DNA of 64,000 nt, from contig CAIOKO010000061.1 in the NCBI GenBank assembly GCA_903858935.1, forward strand, positions 1-64,000, written 5' to 3'. Position numbers and translations under genes: made by a program. The stretch comes from an uncultured Schlesneria sp. (GTDB lineage: Bacteria > Planctomycetota > Planctomycetia > Planctomycetales > Planctomycetaceae). Under the pieces are notes generated by a model that saw nothing but the letters and a program-made list of their open reading frames with translations, was not told the origin of the DNA and did not search any database. This document shows positions 53,624 to 63,621 of this stretch, piece after piece; positions within the stretch are counted from its first letter, which is position 1; every line of letters starts with the position of its first letter.

Positions 53624-55204
53624 ATGTTGATGCGTCAGATTGCCTGGATGGCAACCGTGTGGATGGTCTTCACTGTTTCACTGCCGTCTTTGCTGGAAGC
53701 GGAACCGACGCGGCCGAATATCCTGTTTGTCTTCTCGGATGACCTCACGTGTCAGGCGATCAGCACGTACGGAGACAACCGCCGATTGCTGGATACGCCG
53801 AATATGGATCGAATCGCCCGAGAAGGGATCCGGTTTGATCGCTGTCTCGTGACGAACTCCATCTGTGGACCGAGTCGAGCCTCAATTCTGACCGGCAAGT
53901 ATTCGCACCGAAATGGTTTTTATAATAACACGAACAGCAAATTCGACAGCACACAGCAGACGTTCCCCAAGCTGATGCAGGCGTCTGGATACTCGACCGC
54001 CATTATTGGAAAATGGCATCTGGTCAGCGAACCGACCGGGTTTGATCACTGGCACATCCTGCCCGGCCAAGGGATTTACTATAACCCACCGATGATCAAG
54101 AACGGCCAGCAGATCAAGCATACAGGCTATACGACTGACATTATCACAGACCTTTCGATCGAATGGCTGAAAAATCGGGACAAGTCAAAACCGTTTGTGC
54201 TGATGAGTCAACACAAAGCACCGCACCGTGAATGGGCACCGGCTCTACGTCATTTGGGCTGGGACAAGGACCGACAATATCCCGAGCCGCCAACGTTATT
54301 CGACGACTACGCCGGAAGAAGCAAGGCGATAAGCGATCATGACATGGGACTCGATCGGACTTTCACGGATCTCGATGCCAAGTTTGTTTCCCCACCCAAC
54401 ATGACGGAAGATCAGCTTAAGGTTTGGAATGCGTATTACGAACCTCGGAATGCAGCGTTTCGTGAGACAAAACCAACCGGCTCGGATCTCGTCCGCTGGC
54501 GCTATAATCGCTATATGCACGACTATCTCGGTTGCGTGAAAGCGGTTGACGAGAGCGTCGGACGGCTGCTTGATTTTCTGGAAAAGGAGGGGCTCGCCGA
54601 AAACACGGTTGTGGTTTGCTCGTCCGATCAAGGGTTCTTTCTCGGCGAACATGGCTGGTTCGACAAACGCTGGATCTTTGAAGAATCGGTTCGGTCACCC
54701 CTGATGATCCGTTGGCCTCAAGTTGCTAAGCCAGGAAGTGTAAATGGTCGCATTGTCTCGTTAATCGACTTCGCCCAGACCTTCCTGGAGATCGGGAACG
54801 TGAAGGCCCCGGACGACATGCAGGGCCGCAGCCTCGTCTCGCTCTGCAAAGGTGAAACGCCCGCGGACTGGCGTACGAGCCTGTATTACCACTACTACGA
54901 ATTCCCTGTTCCACACCGAGTCCACCCCCACTACGGCGTGATCACCGATCGCTTCAAGCTTGTGCATTACTACAAGCCAGACATCGATGACTGGGAATTG
55001 CTCGACCGGGAAAAGGACCCGCTTGAGGTAAAGAATTTTTACCATGATCCCGCCTATGCGAAGACGGTCAAAGATCTGCATGCGGAAGTAGAGCGACTAC
55101 GAAAAGAAGTCGGCGAGACCCTCGAGCCACCGCGTACTGCTTATGGCAATCAGCCATTCGAAAGCGAACCAAAACGTACTTCGACGGTCCCGAATAAGAA
55201 GTAA
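53624..55204 (+). CDS. exported type I sulfatase
   Basis: A 526-residue sulfatase. Signal peptide M-L-M-R-Q-I-A-W-M-A-T to about L-L-E-A. Metal-site start P-N-I-L-F-V-F-S-D-D is followed by the formylglycine signature I-C-G-P-S-R-A-S-I-L-T-G-K (C-x-P-S-R), so a cysteine-type sulfatase activated by an FGE enzyme encoded elsewhere. K-W-H-L and D-Q-G-F-F-L-G-E-H-G-W-F-D-K-R complete the active site. It removes sulfate esters from polysaccharides outside the cytoplasm; the exact glycan cannot be read from sequence. GAGGAAC precedes the ATG; the frame continues upstream without a better start. Confidence 0.94.
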   Translation: MLMRQIAWMATVWMVFTVSLPSLLEAEPTRPNILFVFSDDLTCQAISTYGDNRRLLDTPNMDRIAREGIRFDRCLVTNSICGPSRASILTGKYSHRNGFYNNTNSKFDSTQQTFPKLMQASGYSTAIIGKWHLVSEPTGFDHWHILPGQGIYYNPPMIKNGQQIKHTGYTTDIITDLSIEWLKNRDKSKPFVLMSQHKAPHREWAPALRHLGWDKDRQYPEPPTLFDDYAGRSKAISDHDMGLDRTFTDLDAKFVSPPNMTEDQLKVWNAYYEPRNAAFRETKPTGSDLVRWRYNRYMHDYLGCVKAVDESVGRLLDFLEKEGLAENTVVVCSSDQGFFLGEHGWFDKRWIFEESVRSPLMIRWPQVAKPGSVNGRIVSLIDFAQTFLEIGNVKAPDDMQGRSLVSLCKGETPADWRTSLYYHYYEFPVPHRVHPHYGVITDRFKLVHYYKPDIDDWELLDREKDPLEVKNFYHDPAYAKTVKDLHAEVERLRKEVGETLEPPRTAYGNQPFESEPKRTSTVPNKK

Positions 55205-55250
55205 TGCGAACAATCTTTAAACACCGAAATCAAGTAGCTGCTTTCGACAA

Positions 55251-56591
55251 CTAAATCAGTTCGGGCATCGCCTTCCAATTATCCACGAGGTTATGCGGGC
55301 GGCTTGACAGGTCAGGCAAATGGACCGCCAGTGGATCGATGCCAAAGTGGTGGTAAAGTGTGGCGTGTACTTCGCCGAAGTGGACAGGACGATCGGCGAT
55401 CTTCGCTCCGTTGCGGTCGGTTGCACCGATCACCTGACCTGTCCGGAATCCACCACCTGCGATCAGTCCATTGCCAACGTCAGGCCAGTGATCGCGGCCC
55501 GCTTCCGGATTGATTCTTGGCGTGCGTCCGAATTCCCCCCACGCCACGACGGCGACATCTTTATCAAGACCCCGTTCGTGAAGATCGGTGATCAACGCGT
55601 GCATCCCTTGATCGAATAAGGGAAAATGCGTGTTTTTACATTCGCTGAAATTGCTTGAATGAAAATCCCAGCGTCCAAAGTTCAGCGTTACGACCCGCGC
55701 ACCCGCTTCGACAAGTCGGCGTGCCATCAGAAATTGTTCGAGGTTGCGAGGCGCTCCGTCGCCGTAATTGTTTGGGTCACCCTTACCATATCGGGCCAGT
55801 AACGCAGGATCTTCTTTCGAAATATCCAAAGCTTCCGACAGCCGGCTGGATGTCAGAATGCCCATCGCCTGCTTGTTCAGTGAATCGAGTCCATCCATCA
55901 TCCCCTTCGCATCGGCATCGCGACGGAAGTGATCGAAACTTGCCAGAAGCTGCTGACGATTCGAAAGTCGGCCCAGATCGATACCGTTCAGTTTCATGTC
56001 GTCTCGCGACGGACCGGATGGACGAAATGCGGCATGAGTCACCCCCAGAAACCCCGGATGGCCTGGTGATCCGTAGGGAGGATGACCTGCGTTGGGAGCC
56101 AAGCCAAAAAACGGGGGAACCGACTGGTTGACCGGACCGAGAACTTTGGAAATTGTCGACCCGATGGACGGCCATCCGCCCGCTGGCTGATTCGTTGCTT
56201 TACGACCGGTGTAACAGATGAATGAATCATGGTCGCCACTGGGTGAACCATACACGGACCGAAGCGGCACCAGCTTGTCCATGATCGAAGCCAGTTTCGG
56301 CAAATGCTCACAAATCTGGATTCCCGGGACGTTCGTATCAATCGGACGAAACTCGCCTCGAATTTCGGCGGGTGCATCGGGCTTCAGGTCGTACATATCC
56401 TGATGCGGTGGTGCCCCGACCATATAGATCATGATGACCGCTTTATGCGACTTCGTAATCCCCGCCGCATGCTCAGCGCGAAGCAAACCCGGCAAACTGA
56501 GACCACCCAGTCCCAACGCACCGATCCGCAAGGCGTCACGCCGGGTCACGCCGTCACACAATCGATGAGAGGCACCGGAAATTGTCAGCAT
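55251..56591 (-). CDS. DUF1501 family exported protein
   Basis: A 446-residue DUF1501 protein with a twin-arginine-like signal (T-R-R-D-A-L-R-I-G-A-L-G-L-G-G-L). Family landmarks are I-M-I-Y-M-V-G-A-P-P-H-Q-D-M-Y-D, G-R-W-D-F-H, V-V-A-W-G-E-F-G-R-T-P-R-I-N and Y-H-H-F-G-I-D-P. DUF1501 resembles sulfatase/phosphatase-like enzymes of the alkaline phosphatase superfamily and is usually paired with DUF1549/DUF1553 proteins; neither partner is present here. AAGGA precedes the ATG. Convergent with the sulfatase gene, 46 nt apart. Confidence 0.92.
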   Translation of the reverse strand: MLTISGASHRLCDGVTRRDALRIGALGLGGLSLPGLLRAEHAAGITKSHKAVIMIYMVGAPPHQDMYDLKPDAPAEIRGEFRPIDTNVPGIQICEHLPKLASIMDKLVPLRSVYGSPSGDHDSFICYTGRKATNQPAGGWPSIGSTISKVLGPVNQSVPPFFGLAPNAGHPPYGSPGHPGFLGVTHAAFRPSGPSRDDMKLNGIDLGRLSNRQQLLASFDHFRRDADAKGMMDGLDSLNKQAMGILTSSRLSEALDISKEDPALLARYGKGDPNNYGDGAPRNLEQFLMARRLVEAGARVVTLNFGRWDFHSSNFSECKNTHFPLFDQGMHALITDLHERGLDKDVAVVAWGEFGRTPRINPEAGRDHWPDVGNGLIAGGGFRTGQVIGATDRNGAKIADRPVHFGEVHATLYHHFGIDPLAVHLPDLSSRPHNLVDNWKAMPELI

Positions 56592-56995
56592 GGAAAGTCC
56601 TTATTCGGCAAGTCCGCGTTTTGCAGCGGATAGTTTTCATCAAGGCAGGAGGTCGGGCAGGCTTTGTCGTATTGGAACTTTCGACTTCGCTCATCGGAGC
56701 AAGCAAAAGCCAACGTTGATGCGTAGATCGTAAGCGAATATCGGTACTGACGCCAAGTCTTATTCAGGAAAATCATTCATCGACAATTTCCGCAACGCCA
56801 CAACCGGACTGCCCCGCATATCCAGACTTGGCCAATCGCCGGTTTTGGATCGTTGCTTTGTTCATCGAAAGAATGTGTTGTCTGATTCGGAAAACCACAC
56901 TCCACATGAACGAAAAATGTAGGCTACGATAAAAGTTTGATATTTTCGCATCTCAAATCGTCGTGAATTCCGAAGAGTGAATAGGATGCTGCTAA
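56592..56995. other. intergenic region between divergent genes
   Basis: About 400 bases without a supportable gene. Near 56,760-56,860 on the minus strand a short frame of about 30 codons (L-D-M-R-G-S-P-V-V-A-L-R) ends in a stop; it could be a gene remnant, but no family is recognised. Confidence 0.4.
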
Positions 56996-59158
56996 ATGAG
57001 TTCCAAGCCTGAAGTCTTGCGCCATTTGCCTGTGCCGATTCCGATAACTCAGACTGCGGTATTCCGTGCGACGACTTTTGCATCCGCAATTTTTGTGAGT
57101 GCGTTCCTGCTGTTTCAGGTACAGCCGCTGATCGGAAAGTTTATCCTTCCCTGGTTTGGAGGCAGTCCGGCGGTCTGGACAACCTGCATGTTATTCTTCC
57201 AGGTGACCTTATTTCTGGGCTACGCCTACGCTCACGCGATTTCTCGCTGGCTCAGCCCACGTCAGCAACGAATTGTTCACTTGGGATTAATTGCCTGCGC
57301 CATGGCCGTATTGCCGATAGCTCCGAATTCGGCATGGAAGCCCACAGACAATTCACAACCCACGGGTCGAATTTTATTGCTGCTGACCACGACCGTCGGT
57401 TTGTCTTACTTCGTTTTATCGGCAACTGGGCCGCTGTTGCAGACCTGGTTCAGCCGAGTCTGTCCGGGGCGTTCGCCGTATCGGCTCTATTCGTTATCCA
57501 ATATCGGTTCACTGATGGCGCTGATCAGCTATCCCTTATTTATTGAGCCTCTTTGGCCAAGCACGCTACAGGCAAATGTCTGGTCTGGTTTGTTTCTTCT
57601 CTTCGCCGTGTTGTGTGGCGCATGCACAATCTGGGCTGGGGAAGTTTCCGTACCATTTGAAAATCGCAAAACCAGCCTGTCTCTTGAACCGGTTCCACGA
57701 ATCTGGCAGCGGGCGATGTGGCTGCTGCTTCCCGCGTGCAGCTGCCTGATGCTTCTGGCAACAACTAACGAAGTGACACAGGACGTCGCACCGATCCCTT
57801 TTCTGTGGGTTGTTCCGCTGGGTCTTTACCTGCTTTCGTTTATCATTTGTTTCGATCACGAAGCGTGGTATCGGCGCGAGATCATTGCACCGATCACGGT
57901 TGTTTCACTCGTTCTTGTTGCCGGGCTGGTTGACTGGCCGGACTGGATTGGCGTGAAGCTGACTACCGCACAAGAGTTGATCTTTTACTTCGCAGCCCTT
58001 TTTGGTGTTTGTATGGTCTGTCATGGTGAAGTTGTCCGACTGCGGCCTTCACCGAAGTATCTGACCGAATTCTATTTGATGCTGTCGGCCGGAGGTGCGA
58101 TTGGAGGCATCTGCGTCAGCCTGCTCGCACCGAACGTTTTTACCACCTTCGTTGAATGGTCATTGGGTCTGGTCGTTTCGTTCATCATCGCCGCCGTGGT
58201 TGGCATGCGGGCGATCTACGAACGTGGGTCGCAAGAACACCTCGTTGCTGGTGAAACTGGCTCACGTCGCAAATGGTACGCGACTCGTCCGGGGCTTATC
58301 GCTGTTTTTGCAATCCACTTGATGGCTCTGGCACAAATCTTTACGTGGCAATTTACCTATGGAGAAGCCGTCTACCGTGGACGCAATTTCTACGGAACAG
58401 TCAGGGTCAACGAGTGGACCACTGAAGATCACGAACCCTTTCGAGCCTTTATCAGCGGAAACGTGAATCACGGACGACAGTGGATGTCGGCCGAAAAGCG
58501 TTCACAGCCCACGACGTACTACGGTGAAGGAACCGCTCCGGCGCTGGGAATCGCGTGCGTGCAGTCGCAACCATCCGTTCGAATTGGTGTGGTCGGCATG
58601 GGGATCGGCACTTTGGCCAGTTATGTACGCCCAGACGACACGCTTCGTTTCTATGAAATCAATCCACAAGTTGATCTGATCGCCCGTCAGTACTTCAATT
58701 TTCTGAGTGACTGCCGAGGCCAAGTCGATGTTGTCATTGGCGACGCACGACTTGTCCTGGAACGCGAAGCGCCGAACAAGTTCGATGTCCTGGTATTGGA
58801 CGCATTTACCAGCGATGCGCCTCCCATCCATTTACTGACGAAAGAAGCCTTTGACCAATACTCGAGGCACCTTCGACCAGATGGCCTTTTGGTTGTCAAC
58901 GTGACGAATACCTACCTGGAACTGGCACCCGTCGTCGCAAAACTGGGAAATGAACTGGGCTGGAAATCGGTCCGCATTCGCACACCAAACGACCCCAGCC
59001 GTCTTGCATATCGGACCGACTATCTAGTCCTGTCACGTCAGGCATCACTATTGCCTGAATCACCGTCGGCAGAATCGATTCCAGACGACGTCGTTCACGC
59101 CGCACCCTTTTGGACGGACCAATACAGCAATCTCTTACAGGTCATCAAGCGAGACTGA
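56996..59158 (+). CDS. fused MFS-like / spermidine-synthase-like protein
   Basis: A 720-residue protein. Residues about 25-440 form ten or more hydrophobic helices, beginning with F-L-L-F-Q-V-Q-P-L-I-G-K-F-I-L-P-W-F-G-G, the hallmark of these fusions. Residues about 450-720 form a methyltransferase-fold spermidine-synthase-like domain: V-G-M-G-I-G-T-L, F-Y-E-I-N-P, V-V-I-G-D-A-R-L and V-L-D-A-F-T-S-D-A-P-P-I-H-L. D-A-F-T-S-D replaces the D-x-x-D-P of true spermidine synthase, so the product may differ. Function of the fusion is unknown; polyamine production with export is a hypothesis. Confidence 0.88.
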   Translation: MSSKPEVLRHLPVPIPITQTAVFRATTFASAIFVSAFLLFQVQPLIGKFILPWFGGSPAVWTTCMLFFQVTLFLGYAYAHAISRWLSPRQQRIVHLGLIACAMAVLPIAPNSAWKPTDNSQPTGRILLLLTTTVGLSYFVLSATGPLLQTWFSRVCPGRSPYRLYSLSNIGSLMALISYPLFIEPLWPSTLQANVWSGLFLLFAVLCGACTIWAGEVSVPFENRKTSLSLEPVPRIWQRAMWLLLPACSCLMLLATTNEVTQDVAPIPFLWVVPLGLYLLSFIICFDHEAWYRREIIAPITVVSLVLVAGLVDWPDWIGVKLTTAQELIFYFAALFGVCMVCHGEVVRLRPSPKYLTEFYLMLSAGGAIGGICVSLLAPNVFTTFVEWSLGLVVSFIIAAVVGMRAIYERGSQEHLVAGETGSRRKWYATRPGLIAVFAIHLMALAQIFTWQFTYGEAVYRGRNFYGTVRVNEWTTEDHEPFRAFISGNVNHGRQWMSAEKRSQPTTYYGEGTAPALGIACVQSQPSVRIGVVGMGIGTLASYVRPDDTLRFYEINPQVDLIARQYFNFLSDCRGQVDVVIGDARLVLEREAPNKFDVLVLDAFTSDAPPIHLLTKEAFDQYSRHLRPDGLLVVNVTNTYLELAPVVAKLGNELGWKSVRIRTPNDPSRLAYRTDYLVLSRQASLLPESPSAESIPDDVVHAAPFWTDQYSNLLQVIKRD

Positions 59159-59268
59159 GTCATATCCAGAATATGTCGAAATGGTTTATCATGCGGCGGC
59201 AAAGCGGTGGATCGCCAAACGTTGGCGTGAAAACTCTTCCGTTGTGATACAGCATTGGGGCAGTCAAC

Positions 59269-59997
59269 GTGGCCTTGATCGAAATTCGTGATGTCTGCAA
59301 AATCTACAACCTCGGCGAGGTCAAAGTGGATGCATTAAAGAATGCGCAGTTGACGATCGAGCAGGGGGAATACGTCGCGCTGATCGGACCATCCGGATCT
59401 GGTAAGAGCACACTGATGAATACGCTTGGTTGTCTCGATCGACCGACTTCGGGCAGTTACAAACTGGCCGGCGAAGAAATCGCGACGATGTCAAACGATG
59501 GTCGCGCCAGGATCCGCAACCAGCGAATCGGATTTGTCTTTCAAAACTTCAATCTGTTGAATCGAACGTCGGCGCTGGAAAATGTCGAACTGCCGCTGCT
59601 TTATACAAAAGGAATTTCCGCCGCCGATCGTCACCGACGCGCGATCGAAAAATTGTCGCTGGTGGGGCTTGGAAATCGGCTCGACCATCATCCCAGCCAA
59701 CTTTCAGGCGGACAACAGCAGCGAGTTGCGATCGCGCGTGCGCTCGTTAACGAACCGGCCATCCTGATGGGGGACGAACCAACGGGTAATCTTGATTCCA
59801 AGACCAGCCGGGAAGTAATTACCTTGTTTCGAGAATTGAACGAATCGGCGGGAATTACGGTTATTCTCGTGACACACGATGCGAACGTGGCGAAAAACGC
59901 CAAACGTGTTGTTGTGCTCAGAGACGGAGGGATCGTCTGTGACACAACAGATTTTCGCCAGGCGTTACAGGTCCTACAGTCGGGTCTTGACGAATAA
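59269..59997 (+). CDS. ABC transporter ATPase (MacB/LolD type)
   Basis: A 242-residue ATPase. Walker A is G-P-S-G-S-G-K-S-T-L-M-N, the signature is L-S-G-G-Q-Q-Q-R-V-A, and Walker B is I-L-M-G-D-E-P-T-G-N-L-D. The D-E-P-T-G-N-L-D form and the N-terminus M-A-L-I-E-I-R-D-V-C-K are typical of the MacB/LolD/FtsE group. The start is GTG with GGGG upstream. A TolC-type gene follows after 72 nt, suggesting an efflux role, but no MacB-type permease or periplasmic adaptor gene is in the window. Confidence 0.93.
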   Translation: MALIEIRDVCKIYNLGEVKVDALKNAQLTIEQGEYVALIGPSGSGKSTLMNTLGCLDRPTSGSYKLAGEEIATMSNDGRARIRNQRIGFVFQNFNLLNRTSALENVELPLLYTKGISAADRHRRAIEKLSLVGLGNRLDHHPSQLSGGQQQRVAIARALVNEPAILMGDEPTGNLDSKTSREVITLFRELNESAGITVILVTHDANVAKNAKRVVVLRDGGIVCDTTDFRQALQVLQSGLDE

Positions 59998-60069
59998 CCC
60001 TCGTCTTGTGCGATACAGTCCGACGATGAATGGCGGGGATAGTCCACTCGTCGTTGTGAGTGTTTTGGT

Positions 60070-62130
60070 ATGGATGCCAATCACCGATGTCGTCTGGTCG
60101 CAGTATTGGCGACGTTTCTGCTGCTATCGGCAAAATCTGCCGATGCCCAGCGGTTGTTGCCGACGTTGTTTCCTGAACAGCGGTCCGTACAAATCCGAGA
60201 TCCGTCGCAGCTTCCCAAGTATCGGATCAACGATTCTGTTCCTCCCCCCACGGTGTCGACAAAAATCGATCTTGAACCGTATCCGGTTTCGCTCGATGAC
60301 GTCATTCGAATTTCACTTGGCAGAACCGACGTCGTTCGAATTCTCGTTGGAACAACCGCGACGTCGAGCGGCCAGACGATTTACGACGCGGCGATTACGA
60401 ATACAACTATTGACCAGAACAACGCTCGCTTCGACCCCGTCTTTTCGGCAACCACCGCTTACAACAACGTCGAAAGTCCCAACACAGGCAAATCGATAAT
60501 ACCCGGCCAGGCGTTACTCTACGGTGTTCGTACCGATTCGTTCGCAAACTCGACAAATTTGACAAAGCTGAATGCACTTGGCGGAACCGCAGGAATTGGC
60601 TGGAATTCGACCAACTCACAATTTCGCCCTGACATCTTCCCGCTGAACCCACAGACGTCAAGTTCCACGACGCTGAACTATACCCAACCCCTGTTAAAAG
60701 GAGCAGGATTTGGGCCAAATCTTGCTCCGATTGTCATTTCCCGTATCAATACCGAGATTTCGTTCTTCACATTGAAAGATTCTGTGCAGGAGATGGTTCG
60801 TGGAGTGATTGAAGCGTACTGGTCGCTGGTCGCCGCTCGAACTGATGTCTGGTCGAAACAGCAGCAGATTGAGCAACTGGAAGTCGTCGTAAACCGAATC
60901 AAATCCCGAGTGAAAGTTAATCTCGATAACCGTGCAGATCTCTCGCAGGTTCAGGTGACGTTGGCTAATACGCGTGCCGCTCTGGTGACGTCACGTGCGA
61001 ACGTGATTCAGCGCGAGGATGCATTGCGAAACATCATTGGTATGCCCCCTTCTGATGGAATGAGACTGATTCCCTATTCACCTCCAACAGACGAACGGTT
61101 TCACACTGAGTGGTCACAGATAATCGAAATCGCTTCGGAACGTCGTCCGGATCTCGTTGAACTGAAGTTGATCATTGAAGCTGATGAACAACAGATTCTC
61201 CTCGCGAAAAACGCGGCGCTGCCCCAACTCGATGGAGTCGCTCTCTATCGCTGGAACGGGCTGGAAGGAACGACGCCAAGTGGACGACAATTGCAAACAG
61301 GGACTGGAGCCAATACTGACTGGACGCTTGGTGTCAACTTCTCAGTTCCACTCGGCTTACGCCAGTCGCGAGCGTTCTTGCGGCAGAGAGAACTGACGAT
61401 CGTTCGTGATCGAATCAATCTTCAGCAGGGCTTGCATAACGCAGCCCACCTGCTCGCGACCAATATCCGAACGCTGGACCAGAACTACGAACTTTATCTG
61501 GCCTACCGTGAAGTCCGTGAGGCGGCCAAGATCAACCTCGATTATCAATTGGCCAAATATCGAACAGGGAGCGCCATTCTCATTAACGTCTTACAGGCAG
61601 TGACCGACTGGGGAAACGCGATCTCCAGCGAAGCCAACTCGCTTGCGGCCTACAATACATCACTGGCAACCCTCGAGCGACAAACGGGAACGATTCTCGA
61701 AACGCACGGCGTCCGATTCTTTGAAGAACGGTTTGGTTCGATTGGTCCCCTGGGCCGATTCGTTTCAGACGTCTGCTATCCGCTTGGCAACCCACCATCC
61801 ACAAATGGCGATCGTTACCCCATGTCAGACAAGCCTTCGGAAGAGAAGTTTGAATTGGAACGACCGAAGAATATGCGAGCGAAGCCGCTAAAAATTGACT
61901 ATGAAAAGGAAGACTTACCTGGCTTGGAAGAGAGCTTGCCGGATGTCCCGCCTGCACCAAAGCCAAACTCATTTAATGAGCCGATACCGTCAACAACACC
62001 AATCCGCAGTACTGACGAAGATCCCATTCCCCCCGTTCCCGAAGGCAAAAAGCCGGAAATTGACGCTCCATCGGTCACGACGAAGCCCAAATCGATCAGG
62101 CAACGAGTTCTCAATTGGCTGCCACGGTAA
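60070..62130 (+). CDS. TolC-family outer-membrane efflux protein
   Basis: A 686-residue protein with a signal peptide (L-V-A-V-L-A-T-F-L-L-L-S-A). Two repeats of the outer membrane efflux protein domain follow: V-I-E-A-Y-W-S-L-V-A-A-R-T-D-V-W-S-K, L-S-Q-V-Q-V-T-L-A-N-T-R-A, and later I-N-L-D-Y-Q-L-A-K-Y-R-T-G-S-A-I-L. The C-terminal 90 residues are an extra proline- and lysine-rich tail (P-K-P-N-S-F, then P-P-V-P-E-G-K-K-P) beyond the usual 450-500 residues plus signal. Forms the tunnel of an export system. Paired with the upstream ABC ATPase. Confidence 0.9.
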   Translation: MDANHRCRLVAVLATFLLLSAKSADAQRLLPTLFPEQRSVQIRDPSQLPKYRINDSVPPPTVSTKIDLEPYPVSLDDVIRISLGRTDVVRILVGTTATSSGQTIYDAAITNTTIDQNNARFDPVFSATTAYNNVESPNTGKSIIPGQALLYGVRTDSFANSTNLTKLNALGGTAGIGWNSTNSQFRPDIFPLNPQTSSSTTLNYTQPLLKGAGFGPNLAPIVISRINTEISFFTLKDSVQEMVRGVIEAYWSLVAARTDVWSKQQQIEQLEVVVNRIKSRVKVNLDNRADLSQVQVTLANTRAALVTSRANVIQREDALRNIIGMPPSDGMRLIPYSPPTDERFHTEWSQIIEIASERRPDLVELKLIIEADEQQILLAKNAALPQLDGVALYRWNGLEGTTPSGRQLQTGTGANTDWTLGVNFSVPLGLRQSRAFLRQRELTIVRDRINLQQGLHNAAHLLATNIRTLDQNYELYLAYREVREAAKINLDYQLAKYRTGSAILINVLQAVTDWGNAISSEANSLAAYNTSLATLERQTGTILETHGVRFFEERFGSIGPLGRFVSDVCYPLGNPPSTNGDRYPMSDKPSEEKFELERPKNMRAKPLKIDYEKEDLPGLEESLPDVPPAPKPNSFNEPIPSTTPIRSTDEDPIPPVPEGKKPEIDAPSVTTKPKSIRQRVLNWLPR

Positions 62131-62252
62131 TTCAGACTTGGAGTTGGCTGTGGTTTTGGGGATTGATCAATTCCCAAATTATCGAACCGTTTCCTGAGTT
62201 CCCGTGTCGTAATTGCGAAACATCCCCTGTTGCTGCTATCATGCCGATTCAT

Positions 62253-62336
62253 GCGAGAGTGGCGAAACTGGCAGACGCGCTGGATTTAGGATCCTGTACC
62301 TTAATCGGTGTGGGGGTTCGACTCCCCCCTCTCGCA
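62253..62336 (+). tRNA. tRNA-Leu (anticodon TAG)
   Basis: The acceptor stem GCGAGAG (62253-62259) pairs with CTCTCGC, followed by A73. The D-arm with A-A-C-T-G-G-C, an anticodon loop TTTAGGA (anticodon TAG), a long class II variable arm and a T-arm with loop TTCGACT are present. The anticodon stem CTGGA/TCCTG contains a T-T mismatch at position 28-42. CCA is not encoded. Confidence 0.92.
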
Positions 62337-62979
62337 TTTTTGATTCAAATTGACCCTGGTGGCCTGCAATCAAGCACGGATTTTTCACAATCCGTTTGGC
62401 TAACAGAAATCTTACTTTGCCTCACTCTGTGAGGCCCTGGATAAGTAAGAGGATTTACCCTCGAAGTCTTGAAACGTGATAGATTCTCAGCAAGAACAAT
62501 CGTGCTTGCACAATCAGACTGGTGATTACGAGGCATTACATCGGCTGGTCTTGTGTTCTGACCCCGGCTTTGACGCCTGACCGTTAATGGCGAAAGTGGC
62601 TACCAAGTTGCTAATGCACCGCCTCCGCGTCGACACGATATCGCAATGGGCAGTGACGAAATGAACTCCGAGTTGAAGTCGGGGTACTCAAATCGGAATT
62701 TGGAAAAGGCCGCGATGTTTGATGCCAGATTCAATGGTGCCGTAATCGAACCGAATCATCATGAGAATCCCAAAGGGACTCAGGTATCGAAATCGCTGAC
62801 ACTCATAGCAGTCAATTTAACCTTCAATCATTCGACGCACACCCGACGGTCATCTGAAAAAGTACCTACATCTCAAAAGCATTAAAGCGATTGGCAACCA
62901 CATCACCGAAGCTGTTTTTAGTGGTTGCAAATCGCGATTTCTGAAACTGGAAGCTTCCAGAAGATATTTCGAGACCAGG
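62337..62979. other. gene-free region after tRNA-Leu
   Basis: About 640 bases. A frame of 79 codons from 62646 has no ribosome site or family match and is not called. No repeat or terminator with a T-run was found. Confidence 0.45.
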
Positions 62980-63480
62980 CTACAACGCGATTTTGAAGTG
63001 ATTGTCTCCATTTTCTTTGACTGTGAAGTTTAACCCGCTCGTGTCCACCTTACCGTATTTCGCAGGAACGATCTGGATGGGCTTTTCCTTCTTTCCAGAT
63101 TTGGCCTTGTCCATCATTTGTTTCTGCAATTCAGAAGCCTTTTTCAGATAGGCTTGAGCTTCAGCGTCCGTCGATGGACGTTGAGAAACTCCTTTGGCAA
63201 AATCCGAACTGTCGTCGGCTGAAACATCGACTGAAACCGCAATTCTGACAGGACCAACGGGGACAGATGAAACCTTGAACTTGCCGTCTGGACCGGTAAT
63301 ACAGAGTGCAACAGGCCCTTTTTCAGGAACGATTGCCACTCTGGCTCCCCCCAGAGGTGTATTCGAAAACGTTACGGCCCCGTCCGCCGGAGCAACTTTG
63401 AGTTCAGGCTTCGAACATCCGATACCCGCCAGCAGCAAACAAAAGCAGGAAATACCCATCCATTGATGACCACGCAACAC
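62980..63480 (-). CDS. planctomycete lipoprotein with carboxypeptidase-regulatory-like domain
   Basis: A 166-residue lipoprotein. The signal ends in the lipobox L-A-G-I-G-C-S-K, with acylated cysteine at residue 22. The mature part starts with a small beta domain, A-D-G-A-V-T-F-S-N-T-P-L-G-G-A-R-V-A-I-V-P, then G-P-D-G-K-F-K-V-S-S-V-P-V-G. This is the pattern of the many planctomycete lipoproteins that sit beside DUF1559 genes. A lysine-rich helix and N-F-T-V-K-E follow. The DUF1559 gene just upstream (142 nt) fits this typical pair. Confidence 0.9.
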   Translation of the reverse strand: MLRGHQWMGISCFCLLLAGIGCSKPELKVAPADGAVTFSNTPLGGARVAIVPEKGPVALCITGPDGKFKVSSVPVGPVRIAVSVDVSADDSSDFAKGVSQRPSTDAEAQAYLKKASELQKQMMDKAKSGKKEKPIQIVPAKYGKVDTSGLNFTVKENGDNHFKIAL

Positions 63481-63621
63481 GGTCTGATTCTTTCTAGATT
63501 TTTGAGTGAAATGTCACACTAAAACATTCGTCACAAAACGAAGGACCAGCTCTGCACAACTCAAAAAACGATTGAAGTCATCTGAATCCCGCAAGTCGCC
63601 TGTCCACGCTAGTCAGGTACG

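Noticed and set aside
62646-62885. 79-codon frame after tRNA-Leu
   Set aside because: No ribosome site, no recognisable motif and codon use unlike the neighbours.
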